Positions 38,175 to 47,010 of a stretch of DNA of 64,000 nt are shown here, piece by piece. Each line of letters begins with the position of its first letter. Within the stretch, counting starts at the first letter, position 1. Under the pieces are notes generated by a model. The model worked only from the letters and a program-made list of their open reading frames with translations, had not been told where the DNA came from and did not search any database. The DNA lies in assembly GCA_963741495.1 (NCBI GenBank), contig CAVUID010000011.1:248001-312000 (forward strand), in the 5' to 3' direction. A program made the position numbers and the translations under genes. Source of the stretch: Sulfurimicrobium sp963741495. Lineage in GTDB: Bacteria; Pseudomonadota; Gammaproteobacteria; Burkholderiales; Sulfuricellaceae.

Positions 38175-39644
38175 TCAGTGTACTTCTATCAGTTGCACGG
38201 TGCCATCCGGCAGGACTTCAGTCATGTGCCCCTTGGGTTCGCGCAGGAAGATTGCGATAAACAGCAGCACAGTGGCAGCAGTGATGCCGATCACCAGAAA
38301 AAAGACCTGGGTGGAAACCATGGCCAGTACGGTCAGAAAAGCGACGCCGCCGACATTGCCATAAGCGCCAGTCATGCCCGCAATCTGTCCGGTCAAGCGG
38401 CGCTGGATCAGGGGCACCATGGCATAGACTGCGCCTGATCCTGCCTTGGAAAAGATGCCGCCAAAAGTTGCAACCAGCACCACCATGGCCAGGCTCCATT
38501 CCGCACTGACATTGCTCAGTGTCATGAAGCTCAGTGCGATGCCGACAAAAACGATAAGAAGCGTGATCTTGCGGCCGAACTTGTCGCTCAACAGGCCGCC
38601 GGCAGGGCGGGCAACCAGGTTGATGACCGCGTAGGAACCTGCCAGGAGGCCCGCAGCGACCTTGTCCATGGCAAACATGTCAACATAGAACAGCGCCAGC
38701 ATGGAAACCACCGCCAGTTCGGTACCGAATGTCACCATGTATGCCAGGTCGAGGATGGCGACCTGGGTGAAGGAGTAACGCTGCAGTTCCGGCACAGGTT
38801 CTTTCAGCACATGGGCATTTACCTGCCAGATTTTCCATACCTGTACCAGGTAGGTGAGAGTCAGGCCGGCATAGATGATGTACACCGTGCTCTGGCCCAG
38901 CAGATTCATGCCGGAAGGCGAAAGTTTCCAGGTCAGCACGCCCAGCGCCAGGTACATGGGTATGTTCATCAGGATATAGAGCACCAGGTCGAATCCACTG
39001 GTGATTTCCAGTGCGCCGGTTTTTTTGGGCTTGAAATAGGTCGATCCCTTGGGGGTGTTGCGTGCCCGCCAGTAGAACAGTACGCCGTAGGCAATGGCGA
39101 TCAGGCCGGTGAGAGCAATCGCATAACGCCAGCCATCCGGGCCGCCCACGCTTGCGGCGACAACAGGCAGCAAACCGGCCGCCCCGGCTGAGCCAAAGTT
39201 ACCCCAGCCGCCATACACGCCCTGGGCCACACCAGTCTGGCGTGCGGGAAACCATTCGGAAATCATGCGGATGCCGACCACGAAACCGGCGCCGACGAAG
39301 CCGGAGAGAAAGCGCAGCAGCGCCAGTTGCTCAAAATTGTCGGCCAGGGAAAATGCGATGCTGGCCAGCCCGCCCAGAATCAGGATGGACGAGAACATGA
39401 TGCGCGGCCCGTAACGATCGACCAGCATGCCGACCAGGATGCGGGCCGGAATTGTCATGGCCACGTTGAGAATCATCAGCACCTTGGTCTGAAGATCCGT
39501 CAGTTGCAATGCCTCACGGATGAAAGGCAAGAGGGGGGCGTGCGCGAACCAGACCATGAAGCTGACGAAGAAGGCCAGCCAGGTCAGGTGCAGAGTGCGG
39601 ATGTTCGGCTTGGAGAAATCAAGAAGATTGAAACGGTCTGACAT
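38175..39644 (-). CDS. narK: NarK/NasA-type nitrate/nitrite MFS transporter
   Basis: The protein has 489 residues from the ATG at 39644, with AAGGGAG upstream. It has twelve predicted membrane segments. Family signatures are WFAHAPLLPFIREALQLTD, the MFS loop GMLVDRYGPRI, the nitrate signature GGWGNFGSAGAAGLLPVV and, in the second half, AGLLAGSYAVINLVARPAGG. Family members exchange or import nitrate and nitrite. This gives the cell a second nitrate uptake route besides NrtABD. The phosphatase-kinase gene follows on the same strand. Confidence 0.93.
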   Translation of the reverse strand: MSDRFNLLDFSKPNIRTLHLTWLAFFVSFMVWFAHAPLLPFIREALQLTDLQTKVLMILNVAMTIPARILVGMLVDRYGPRIMFSSILILGGLASIAFSLADNFEQLALLRFLSGFVGAGFVVGIRMISEWFPARQTGVAQGVYGGWGNFGSAGAAGLLPVVAASVGGPDGWRYAIALTGLIAIAYGVLFYWRARNTPKGSTYFKPKKTGALEITSGFDLVLYILMNIPMYLALGVLTWKLSPSGMNLLGQSTVYIIYAGLTLTYLVQVWKIWQVNAHVLKEPVPELQRYSFTQVAILDLAYMVTFGTELAVVSMLALFYVDMFAMDKVAAGLLAGSYAVINLVARPAGGLLSDKFGRKITLLIVFVGIALSFMTLSNVSAEWSLAMVVLVATFGGIFSKAGSGAVYAMVPLIQRRLTGQIAGMTGAYGNVGGVAFLTVLAMVSTQVFFLVIGITAATVLLFIAIFLREPKGHMTEVLPDGTVQLIEVH

Positions 39645-39719
39645 ATTGTACTCCCTTGGGTGATCCGTAAACTTGGATGCCCAACATAGGAGCAAAAGCC
39701 ATGCCATCTCATATCATAT

Positions 39720-39744
39720 TGATTATATGTGTATAATTTAATCA
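39720..39744. promoter_or_regulatory. AT-rich interrupted palindrome upstream of narK
   Basis: TGATTA and TAATCA arms enclose a 13-base AT-rich core. On the minus strand a TATAAT hexamer lies within it, about 75 bases before the narK ATG. It could be promoter and operator together; the regulator is unknown. Confidence 0.35.
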
Positions 39745-39812
39745 GTGCTTGTAATGGTACGCCTGCATGCACTATATCCGGGCATGAAGCCCGGTTAATG
39801 GTGCAGGCTGGA

Positions 39813-40202
39813 TTACTGAATCACGAAAGACTCGAACAGGACGTCCGTCACGCCTTCCTTGGCGTCGAGCTTCAGTATCTTGTTGATGGCCGTCCTGATA
39901 AGGCCGGTTACTTTTTTCTTGCCGGCCAGCGTCGCAAGTTCTTCTCCGCTCTGGCTGCTTAGCAGCAGAATCAGTTCGTGGCGAATAACCGGACTCCAGC
40001 CCTTGATGGATTCAGCTACCTTGGGGTCGGCAATTTTAAGTGACATGTCGACCTGCAGATATTGCGTCAATCCCTGCAGATTGACGGTAATGGTTTCCAG
40101 CTTGGCATAAGGAGACGGGCCACCGCCGCCACCTCCACTGGCCTGGGCGGATGCGGAAAAGAGTAATAGAGCGGCTAGCAGGGAGGCCCAGAAAAAGCGC
40201 AT
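39813..40202 (-). CDS. FliL-like exported protein
   Basis: The protein has 129 residues from the ATG at 40202 (AAGGAATT upstream). A signal or anchor (MRFFWASLLAALLLFSASAQ) is followed by a glycine run, then a FliL-type domain (LETITVNLQGLTQYLQVDMS, VIRHELILLLSSQSGEELAT, GVTDVLFESFVIQ). FliL assists the flagellar stator, but no flagellar gene is near. It follows the VWA gene by 45 bases, so it may be the last gene of that set and serve another membrane complex. Confidence 0.8.
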   Translation of the reverse strand: MRFFWASLLAALLLFSASAQASGGGGGGPSPYAKLETITVNLQGLTQYLQVDMSLKIADPKVAESIKGWSPVIRHELILLLSSQSGEELATLAGKKKVTGLIRTAINKILKLDAKEGVTDVLFESFVIQ

Positions 40203-40247
40203 TTTAATTCCTTGGTGGTTATCAGAGTACAAGTTAATCAGAATTGG

Positions 40248-42369
40248 TTAAGTCGTCAATCGCCGGTAAATGTCCGCAACCTTGAACGGCAACTTGTTGA
40301 CTTCATCGATCACGGTGTAATTGACTGCGCCATAGAGATGGGGAAGATAATCGCGTGCTTTCTCGTCAAGCGTGATGCAGAACGGGTGGATGCCGCTACG
40401 CTGCGCTTCCTGCAGCGCCTTGCGGGTGTCCTCGATGCCATACTGGGTACGGTAGTTGTCGTGGTAGTCGTCGGGCTTGCCGTCCGAAAGCGTGATCAGC
40501 AGTTTGGTGCGCGCTTCGACTTCGTTCAGCACGCTGGTGAGGTGGCGAATGGCGAAGCCCATGCGGGTGTATTCCTGCGGGCGGATGCCGCTGATACGCG
40601 CCTGCACTTCCTCGTTGTAGGGTTCGTCGAAGCGCTTGATGCGGAACAGTTCGCAGCGCTTGCGCGTGGTGCCGGAAAAGCCATAGATGGCATAGCGGTC
40701 GCCCAGGGTTTCCAGCGCTTCGCTCAGCAGCACCAGGGATTCGCGTTCAGCATCGTTGATCCAGCCGCGCGTGCTGCCGCTCATGTCCACCATGAACATC
40801 ACCGCGATGTTGCGCTCGGTGCGGTGCATGCGCATGAACAGGCGGTCGCTCATTTCGCTGCCGTCGCGGGCATCGGCGAGCGCTTCCACCAGTGCGTCGA
40901 TGTCGACGTTGTCGCCATAGACCTGGCGCTTGAGCAAACGATTTTCGTCGCGCATGGCTTCAAAGGTCTTACGCAGGTGTTTCACCAGGCCGCTGTATTT
41001 TCCCAGAGTGGCCGCGCGGAAACCGTCATATACCGGCGTTACGTCCTTCTCGCGCATCACGCACCAGTTCTTGCGGTAATGCTGACGACCGTAATCCCAT
41101 TCCGGATAGAGAGAGGCACCTTCTTCATGGTAAGTGCCTTGCCAGACATCATCCGGATCGGCGGCTTTTTCCTCATACAGGCGCGGGTCGTATTCGCCCG
41201 GACCGGCAGCGACCAGATATTCGGGCGGAATCTCGCCAAGATCGAGCTGAATGGAGGTCAGTAACTGACGCACATCATCCGGCGGTGCGATGGGTACGCC
41301 ATCCAGTGTCAGTTCCAGAGCGGTCAGACCGGGCTCGGATGCCGGTTTTTCAGTCAGGCCGAACTTTGCCGGCCTGTCCCGGGATTCCTGGGAGCGGTGT
41401 TTTGTGATTTCCTTCTCAAGCTGCGCCAGCTTGACGCGCAGCAGAATTTTTTCCTTGTTGATACGCTCGGTCATGCGCGCTTCGACAACATCGGGGCGCA
41501 GTTCGCCCTGATAGCATATGTCAGGTGGCGTGGGTGCGGCATAAGCTTCAGCCAGAAGGCACAGGCTATCATCGACTGTGGCATCGGGTTGCCCCAGTTC
41601 CTGGGCAAAATGCAGCCATGCGTCAGGAAGTGTTTCGTGAAGTTCGGCCCGGAGTCGCTGCATCTCCCGGTAGAGACCGGGAAGTTCGCGTGCGATGCAG
41701 GCTTCCAGGCGCAGTGTTTCGAGTGTTTGAAAGTGCTTCAGTGCGCGTTTGGTGTCGTCATAGTGGCTCAGCTGTTCCGAAAGGCGGGGGCGAAAACTGC
41801 CGAATCGCGTCTGGGCCCACATCATGGTTACCATGGCCTTGCACAGGATAAAGTTGTCTTCAGCCGCTTGCATTCGGGCGATGACAGCAGGCAGGATACA
41901 GGGTTTCGCTATCGGTGAAAACTGCCTCGTCCTGCTCCAGTTTGAGGCGCCTGCCGGATAATCCGCGCACGAAATTGAGCATGACGCCGCTGATATCCTC
42001 GAACACAACCCCGGCTGTCCGCTCATGGCTGAGGCGGGTAAAGTGCTCGACTTCCTTGATGACGCGAACCGCAGGCGAGATGCCTGCGCGATCATAGGCA
42101 TCCATGGCATGCAGCGCCCAGGCCTCGATGACACGCCGCTCCATGTGTGCCAGAAGCGTCGGGGCACGCAGTGCGAAATGGTAGGCAATCTGGATATGCG
42201 TGGTGGCGGCACGCTGTATCCAGCTGAGCAGAAAATCCTGCTCATCACGTGACAGATTGGCTATGGAGGCCGCAATTTCGTCGACACGGAGAAAAGTGAA
42301 TTCGACCTCGAACCACTCATCGAGAAGCTGCTCGATTTGTGGTGCTGTATGAGGGATCGAGTCTGTCAT
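40248..42369 (-). CDS. CbbO/NorD-type VWA-domain protein (frameshifted)
   Basis: One extra base near 41895 splits it; corrected length is about 706 residues. The N-terminal part (MTDSIPHTAPQIEQLL…) is joined to LPAVIARMQAAEDNFILCKA and onward. The C-terminal von Willebrand A domain has the MIDAS motif VDMSGSTRGW, GFSGTTRKRCELF and LITLSDGKPDDYHD. CbbO and NorD proteins pair with a MoxR AAA+ ATPase to remodel Rubisco or nitric oxide reductase. The ATPase partner gene is 82 bases upstream. Neither Rubisco nor nor genes are here; the set follows aprBA, so the client might be APS reductase or another sulfur enzyme. That is inference. Confidence 0.87.
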
Positions 42370-42451
42370 GAAAAATAAGATTGGGCAGGATGACGGAATT
42401 TACAGGGTAAAGACATCAAGCCTGAATCCGGCTTTCCCGTGAATCCCGCTT

Positions 42452-43264
42452 TTAAAACAGCGATGAAGACAACTCATGCACCGCCGCAAGCATTTCCGCG
42501 TCGTCGGTGATGGCCTGCGCGATGGCGCTCTGACAGGCGGCTACCGGTTCGATGTTGGAGGCCATGAGTTTCGCCGCATGCACCAGCAGGCGTGTGCTGG
42601 CGCCTTCTTCCAGCCCGCTGCCCTTGAGGTTGCGCGTCATTTGCGCAAATTTGACCAGTTTTTCGGCGACATCAGGCGCTACACCGGATTCCCTGGCAAC
42701 AATCTTGCGCTCCAGTTCGGCAGCGGGATAGTCGAATTCAAGGGCGACAAAACGTTGCCGCGTGCTTTGCTTGAGATCCTTCAGAACACTCTGGTAGCCG
42801 GGGTTGTAGGAAATGGCGAGACAGAAGTCGTCGTCGGCCTCCAGCAGGGTGCCGAGTTTCTCCATGGGCAGGGCGCGGCGATCATCCGCCAGTGGATGGA
42901 TCACCACCATGGTGTCCTTGCGCGCTTCGACAATCTCGTCCAGATAGCAGATGCCACCAACGCGCACGGCACGAGCCAGCGGGCCGTCTACCCAGACGGT
43001 TTCGCCGCCCTTGACCAGAAATCGCCCCACCAGGTCGGAGGCGGTCAGGTCGTCATGGCAGGAGACTGTGATCAGCGGACGCTTGAGTCGCCATGCCATG
43101 TATTCCATGAAGCGCGTCTTGCCGCAACCGGTCGGGCCCTTGAGCAGTACCGGCAGCTTGTTCTGGTACGCCGCCTCGAAAATGGCGATTTCCTGGCCAA
43201 TTGGCTCGTAGTAGGGCTCATCACGGATGAAGTGTTCTTCCGGCGCCAGAGAATGAGCTTCCAT
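42452..43264 (-). CDS. MoxR-family AAA+ ATPase, CbbQ/NorQ type
   Basis: The protein has 270 residues from the ATG at 43264 (MEAHSLAPEEHFIRDEPYYE). Walker A is GPTGCGKT, Walker B is GGICYLDEIVEARKD and the sensor region is FCLAISYNPGYQSVLKDL. It resembles CbbQ throughout (FIRDEPYYEPIG…), the hexameric motor that works with CbbO. It lies 13 bases after the YkgJ-type gene and before the VWA gene, in an apparent three- or four-gene unit. Confidence 0.9.
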   Translation of the reverse strand: MEAHSLAPEEHFIRDEPYYEPIGQEIAIFEAAYQNKLPVLLKGPTGCGKTRFMEYMAWRLKRPLITVSCHDDLTASDLVGRFLVKGGETVWVDGPLARAVRVGGICYLDEIVEARKDTMVVIHPLADDRRALPMEKLGTLLEADDDFCLAISYNPGYQSVLKDLKQSTRQRFVALEFDYPAAELERKIVARESGVAPDVAEKLVKFAQMTRNLKGSGLEEGASTRLLVHAAKLMASNIEPVAACQSAIAQAITDDAEMLAAVHELSSSLF

Positions 43265-43277
43265 GCTGACACTCTGC

Positions 43278-44222
43278 CTAATCGTTGCCGCCGCAGCCGC
43301 AGTCGCCAGGGCGTGGCTCTGGATCGTACATGTCATCGTTGCGCTTCTCGCGGTCTTTTTGCATTTCGGCAATGATCGACTGGGCACGTGCATTCAGCCG
43401 GGCACGGCGTTTTTCGAAAGCGCCTTCCTGTTCTTCGAGAAACGGTTCATTGAAGAGCGAATGCTTGAGGAAATTGAAACCGAATTCCATCAGTTTTTCA
43501 TCGTCAGCAATAATTTCAGCCATGGTCTCAACCGGCACAATGTAGGATTCATTGAAAGAAGGGCTGATGACAAAGGCGCGGAAACGGTCCAGGTCGTAGC
43601 TCGTCATGAAGAACAGCTGATTGGAGATTTGCGGTGGTTTGCCGACGGAAGGTCCTGCAGATTTCTTTTTCAGAATCAGCTGGCGCCAGCCGCGGCTCTT
43701 TTCGTCATAATCGTTAACGCCTTGTTCCTGGCGGTATTCTTCGATGGTCAGCTTGCGCGGCTCCTGATGGCCGAGACAGTGTTTTTCCTGTACCAGCGCA
43801 TAGGCAGTGCGATCGGTGTATTCGTCCGAACGTCGCATGGAGAGGAGGGCAACAGGATAGTAGCGGCAGGCGGCAGGGCGGTCTTCATAAACGCTGCAGC
43901 CTTCCTCGACCATGAACTGGCAGGCGGTACCACCTTCGACCGGCTTGAATTTCACGCCCGGCAAACCATCCTTGTCCAGTTCGTAGGGGAAGGTGTATTG
44001 CTGCAGAAATTCGGCAGAAGAGAGATTCAGCCGGTTTTTCAGTCGCAGGATGTCATAGGGTGTCAGCGGAATGTCGATATTGCTGCAGCAGGCATTCCAG
44101 CATTTGACCTGGCGATGACAGCGGAACTGGATGGGGGTATCGCCTTCCAGCATGTTGGGCATGACCGGGCTTTCTACAAAGGGAGAGTCCTTGGCCAGAT
44201 CGTTGAATTCCTGTTCGTCCAT
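43278..44222 (-). CDS. YkgJ-type cysteine-cluster protein
   Basis: The protein has 314 residues from the ATG at 44222 (MDEQEFNDLAKDSPFVE). The YkgJ/UPF0153 core has FRCHRQVKCWNACCSNIDIP and later GCSVYEDRPAACRYYP, the cysteines thought to hold zinc or an Fe-S cluster. An extra C-terminal region ends in GDCGCGG. Its biochemical role is unknown; some relatives are annotated as lysine-N-methylases without firm support. It lies between the aprA terminator and the MoxR gene and could help metal-cluster assembly in the client enzyme; this is a guess from context. Confidence 0.8.
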   Translation of the reverse strand: MDEQEFNDLAKDSPFVESPVMPNMLEGDTPIQFRCHRQVKCWNACCSNIDIPLTPYDILRLKNRLNLSSAEFLQQYTFPYELDKDGLPGVKFKPVEGGTACQFMVEEGCSVYEDRPAACRYYPVALLSMRRSDEYTDRTAYALVQEKHCLGHQEPRKLTIEEYRQEQGVNDYDEKSRGWRQLILKKKSAGPSVGKPPQISNQLFFMTSYDLDRFRAFVISPSFNESYIVPVETMAEIIADDEKLMEFGFNFLKHSLFNEPFLEEQEGAFEKRRARLNARAQSIIAEMQKDREKRNDDMYDPEPRPGDCGCGGND

Positions 44223-44346
44223 GATGTACCTCGTTTGTGCGCTGAGCGCGGTTGTAACTAAATGTCCAGACATAAACAAGCTGTGTGCTTTGCTTATGTC
44301 TTGGCACTTGCCCATGTTTTCAACAGGTTTATTCTTGCCTGTAAAG

Positions 44347-44374
44347 AAAAAACCGGGCACCTTGCGGCGCCCGG
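44347..44374 (-). terminator. Intrinsic terminator of the apr genes
   Basis: On the minus strand CCGGGCGCC, loop GCAA, and GGTGCCCGG are followed by TTTTTT. It lies 33 bases after the aprA stop, so the YkgJ/MoxR/VWA genes depend on read-through or their own promoter. Confidence 0.88.
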
Positions 44375-44406
44375 CTTTCATTTTACTACACTGTTAAAGC
44401 AAACTC

Positions 44407-46419
44407 TTAGTGAGCAGCAGGCTTGAACAGCTTGGACTTGTCAACCAGATCCACGTGAGCGCGCTTGAAGCAGGTCCACTGTTTGGTTGTCTTGTCGTAG
44501 ATGGAGTTCACGAAGCACTTCCAGTTTTCTTCATCGACAAAGTTCTTGTCCATGCGGTAGTAGAAGCCAGGGTAACGGCTTTCTTCACGGAACTGGATGT
44601 GTTTCATGTGAGCTTCAGCAGTCAGGATGCGGTGGTAGTTTTCCCACGCACGCAGCAGTTCGTGCAGGTCTTTTGCACGCATTTTTTCTGCGTCTTCCTT
44701 CAGCATGTCCAGCTTCTCGCTCGCTACAGCCAACATTTTGTCGTTGGTGGTGTAGTAAGTTGCAACGCCAGCAACATACTCGTCCATGATTTTTTGCAGA
44801 CGGAACTGCAGCATTTTTGGAGTGATGTAGTTGGGGTTCACGTCGATTGCAGTGGAGTAGTCCTTGAATTCCAGGTAGTTGCGAACTGGCTTGTAGATTT
44901 CAGCAACCAGTTGATCTGCCGGGGTGTCCAGCTCGACTGACATGTCTTTGTTGTCAATGCAGTACTTGACCATGGACTTGGCAGCCAGACGGCCTTCAGC
45001 GTGGGAGCCGGAGGAGAACTTGTGGCCGGATGCGCCAACGCCGTCACCAGCAGTGAACAGACCCTTGACGGTGGTCATGCCACGGTAGCCCCAGTTCCAG
45101 CCGGTTGGCAGGTGAGCAGGTACGCCATCCTTGCTTTCGGACATCGGTGCACCAACGTCTTCAGGACCGGAAATCCAGATACCGCAGCAACCGGAGTGTG
45201 AACCCAACAGGTACGGTTCGGTAGGCATCAGTTCAGAGTTTTTCTTCTCTGGCTCGATGTTCTCACCAACCCAGACGCCGCACTGACCTACGCACATGTC
45301 CAGGAAGTCTTCCCATGCTTCTGCTTCCAGGTGCTTAACTTCACGTGGGGACAGAGTCTCACGCAGTTTTGCAAGAGCGGTCACGGTGTCCATGTAAATC
45401 GGGCCGCGACCTTCTTTCATTTCCTTCAGCATCAGGTGGTTACGCAGGCAGGAAGCAGGAACGGCAGCTTGACCATACGGAGGATAGTCGTTCAGCATTT
45501 CCTTGTTCTTGACCATGTACACTTCGCCGTTGGCGTTGGTGGCTTGGGCTTTGAACAGCAGGAACCATGCGCCAACAGGACCGTAACCGTCTTTGAAACG
45601 GGCGGGAACGAAGCGGTTTTCCATCATGGTCAGCTCTGCACCGGCTTCAGCAGCCATGGTGTAGGTGGAACCTGCGTTCCACACTGGGTACCATGCACGA
45701 CCTTGGCCTTCACCAACGGAACGTGGGCGGAACAGGTTTACGCAACCACCGGCTGCCAGCAGAATTGCCTTGGCCTTGTAAACCACAACCTTGTTTTCAC
45801 GAACGGAGAAGCCAACAGCACCGGCGATGCGGTTTTTGTCGTTCTTGTCGTTGACCAGTTTGACGATGAAGATACGTTCCTGGATGCGGTCCATGCCCAG
45901 TGCTTTTTTAGCAGCTTCGGCAACGATCCACTTGTAGGATTCACCGTTGATCATGATCTGCCATTTACCGGAACGAACTGGCTTGCCGCCGTCTTTCAGT
46001 TTGGGCATTTCAACGGAACCGTCATGACGCTCACCGGCTTCGTCGGTCTTCCAGATTGGCAGGCCCCATTCTTCGAACAGGTGCACGGATTCGTCAACGT
46101 GACGGCCCACGTCGTAGGCCAGATCGTCACGGGTGATACCCATCAGATCGTTGGACACCATACGTGCGTAGTCAGCAGGGTCTTGTGCATCACCGATGTA
46201 GGTGTTGATCGCGGACAGACCTTGAGCAACGGCGCCGGAGCGGTCCATGGCTGCCTTGTCTACCAGCTTGATTTTCAGGTCAACACCGTTTTCACGCTTG
46301 GCTGCATCAGCCCAGCGCATGATTTCATAAGCCGCACCGCAGCAAGCCATGCCGCCGCCGATCAGAAGAATGTCAACTTCTTCTTGGATTACTTCAGGAT
46401 TTTCAAAGGTTCCAGACAT
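44407..46419 (-). CDS. aprA: Adenylylsulfate (APS) reductase alpha subunit
   Basis: The protein has 670 residues. FAD-binding motif is DILLIGGGMACCGAAYEIMR; further family landmarks are MDRSGAVAQGLSAINTYIG, DESVHLFEEWGLPIWKTD and LLAAGGCVNLFRPRS. AprA interconverts APS and sulfite plus AMP. In this aerobic or denitrifying sulfur oxidiser it would run in the oxidative direction in the cytoplasm, passing electrons through AprB. The gene follows aprB by 46 bases and is closed by a strong terminator. Together with sat it gives the indirect sulfite oxidation route with ATP formation. Confidence 0.96.
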   Translation of the reverse strand: MSGTFENPEVIQEEVDILLIGGGMACCGAAYEIMRWADAAKRENGVDLKIKLVDKAAMDRSGAVAQGLSAINTYIGDAQDPADYARMVSNDLMGITRDDLAYDVGRHVDESVHLFEEWGLPIWKTDEAGERHDGSVEMPKLKDGGKPVRSGKWQIMINGESYKWIVAEAAKKALGMDRIQERIFIVKLVNDKNDKNRIAGAVGFSVRENKVVVYKAKAILLAAGGCVNLFRPRSVGEGQGRAWYPVWNAGSTYTMAAEAGAELTMMENRFVPARFKDGYGPVGAWFLLFKAQATNANGEVYMVKNKEMLNDYPPYGQAAVPASCLRNHLMLKEMKEGRGPIYMDTVTALAKLRETLSPREVKHLEAEAWEDFLDMCVGQCGVWVGENIEPEKKNSELMPTEPYLLGSHSGCCGIWISGPEDVGAPMSESKDGVPAHLPTGWNWGYRGMTTVKGLFTAGDGVGASGHKFSSGSHAEGRLAAKSMVKYCIDNKDMSVELDTPADQLVAEIYKPVRNYLEFKDYSTAIDVNPNYITPKMLQFRLQKIMDEYVAGVATYYTTNDKMLAVASEKLDMLKEDAEKMRAKDLHELLRAWENYHRILTAEAHMKHIQFREESRYPGFYYRMDKNFVDEENWKCFVNSIYDKTTKQWTCFKRAHVDLVDKSKLFKPAAH

Positions 46420-46465
46420 CTTATTTACCTTTCAATATTCGTTAACAATAACTGTTCGTCGCGTC

Positions 46466-46933
46466 TTACTTGCGGATCAGTTCGGCAGGGTTGCCAGCAC
46501 GGTAGCCATTCATCTGGTTAAAGAAACCGGACTTGGTGACATTTGCCATGCTTGCTTCTGGCTTGCCGCCGTAGCAGTCGATCGAACCTTCAGGCGTGGT
46601 GCGGATCGGGAACTTGAAGCGCTTCAGTGTGCCGTTACGGAACTTGATGGTCCACATGATGGAGTCGGAACCACGCAGAGGTTGCACGGAGCCGCCCAGT
46701 GGCACAACGTCAGCATAGTGACGTGCTTCGATTGCCTGTTGCGGGCAAATCTTCACGCAGGAATAGCATTCCCAGCACTGCTCAGGCTCCTGGTTGAACG
46801 CCTTCATGGCGTGGCCGGTTTCGGAACCGTCTTTGTCCAGCTTCATCAGGTCGTGCGGGCAGATGTACATGCACGCGGTCTTGTCCTGACCTTTGCAACC
46901 GTCACATTTGTCTGTACGTACAAAAGTTGGCAT
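46466..46933 (-). CDS. aprB: Adenylylsulfate (APS) reductase beta subunit
   Basis: The protein has 155 residues. Two [4Fe-4S] motifs are visible: CDGCKGQDKTACMYICP and CWECYSCVKICP. The C-terminal tail (FKFPIRTTPEGSIDCYGGKP) wraps AprA in known structures. It carries electrons from the AprA flavin toward a membrane acceptor. No aprM or qmo genes are in the window, so the electron acceptor is not identified. Confidence 0.96.
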   Translation of the reverse strand: MPTFVRTDKCDGCKGQDKTACMYICPHDLMKLDKDGSETGHAMKAFNQEPEQCWECYSCVKICPQQAIEARHYADVVPLGGSVQPLRGSDSIMWTIKFRNGTLKRFKFPIRTTPEGSIDCYGGKPEASMANVTKSGFFNQMNGYRAGNPAELIRK

Positions 46934-46965
46934 TGCTTTTACTCCTCGGTATTGACATTAACAAC

Positions 46966-46996
46966 TATAAAAAAGCCGGTTGCGTAGGCGACCGGC
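46966..46996 (-). terminator. Hairpin between sat and aprB
   Basis: On the minus strand GCCGGTCGC, loop CTAC and GCAACCGGC (one mismatch) are followed by TTTTTT. It lies just after the sat stop and would terminate or attenuate before aprB. Confidence 0.75.
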
Positions 46997-47010
46997 CAAC
47001 CCTAAAAAAC

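Noticed and set aside
40248..43264. Rubisco activator genes cbbQ and cbbO by name
   Set aside because: Family resemblance is clear, but no Rubisco gene is present and the neighbours are sat-aprBA, so I withheld the symbols.
45331..46521. 396-codon plus-strand open frame opposite aprA
   Set aside because: Antisense of aprA, which has full family similarity.
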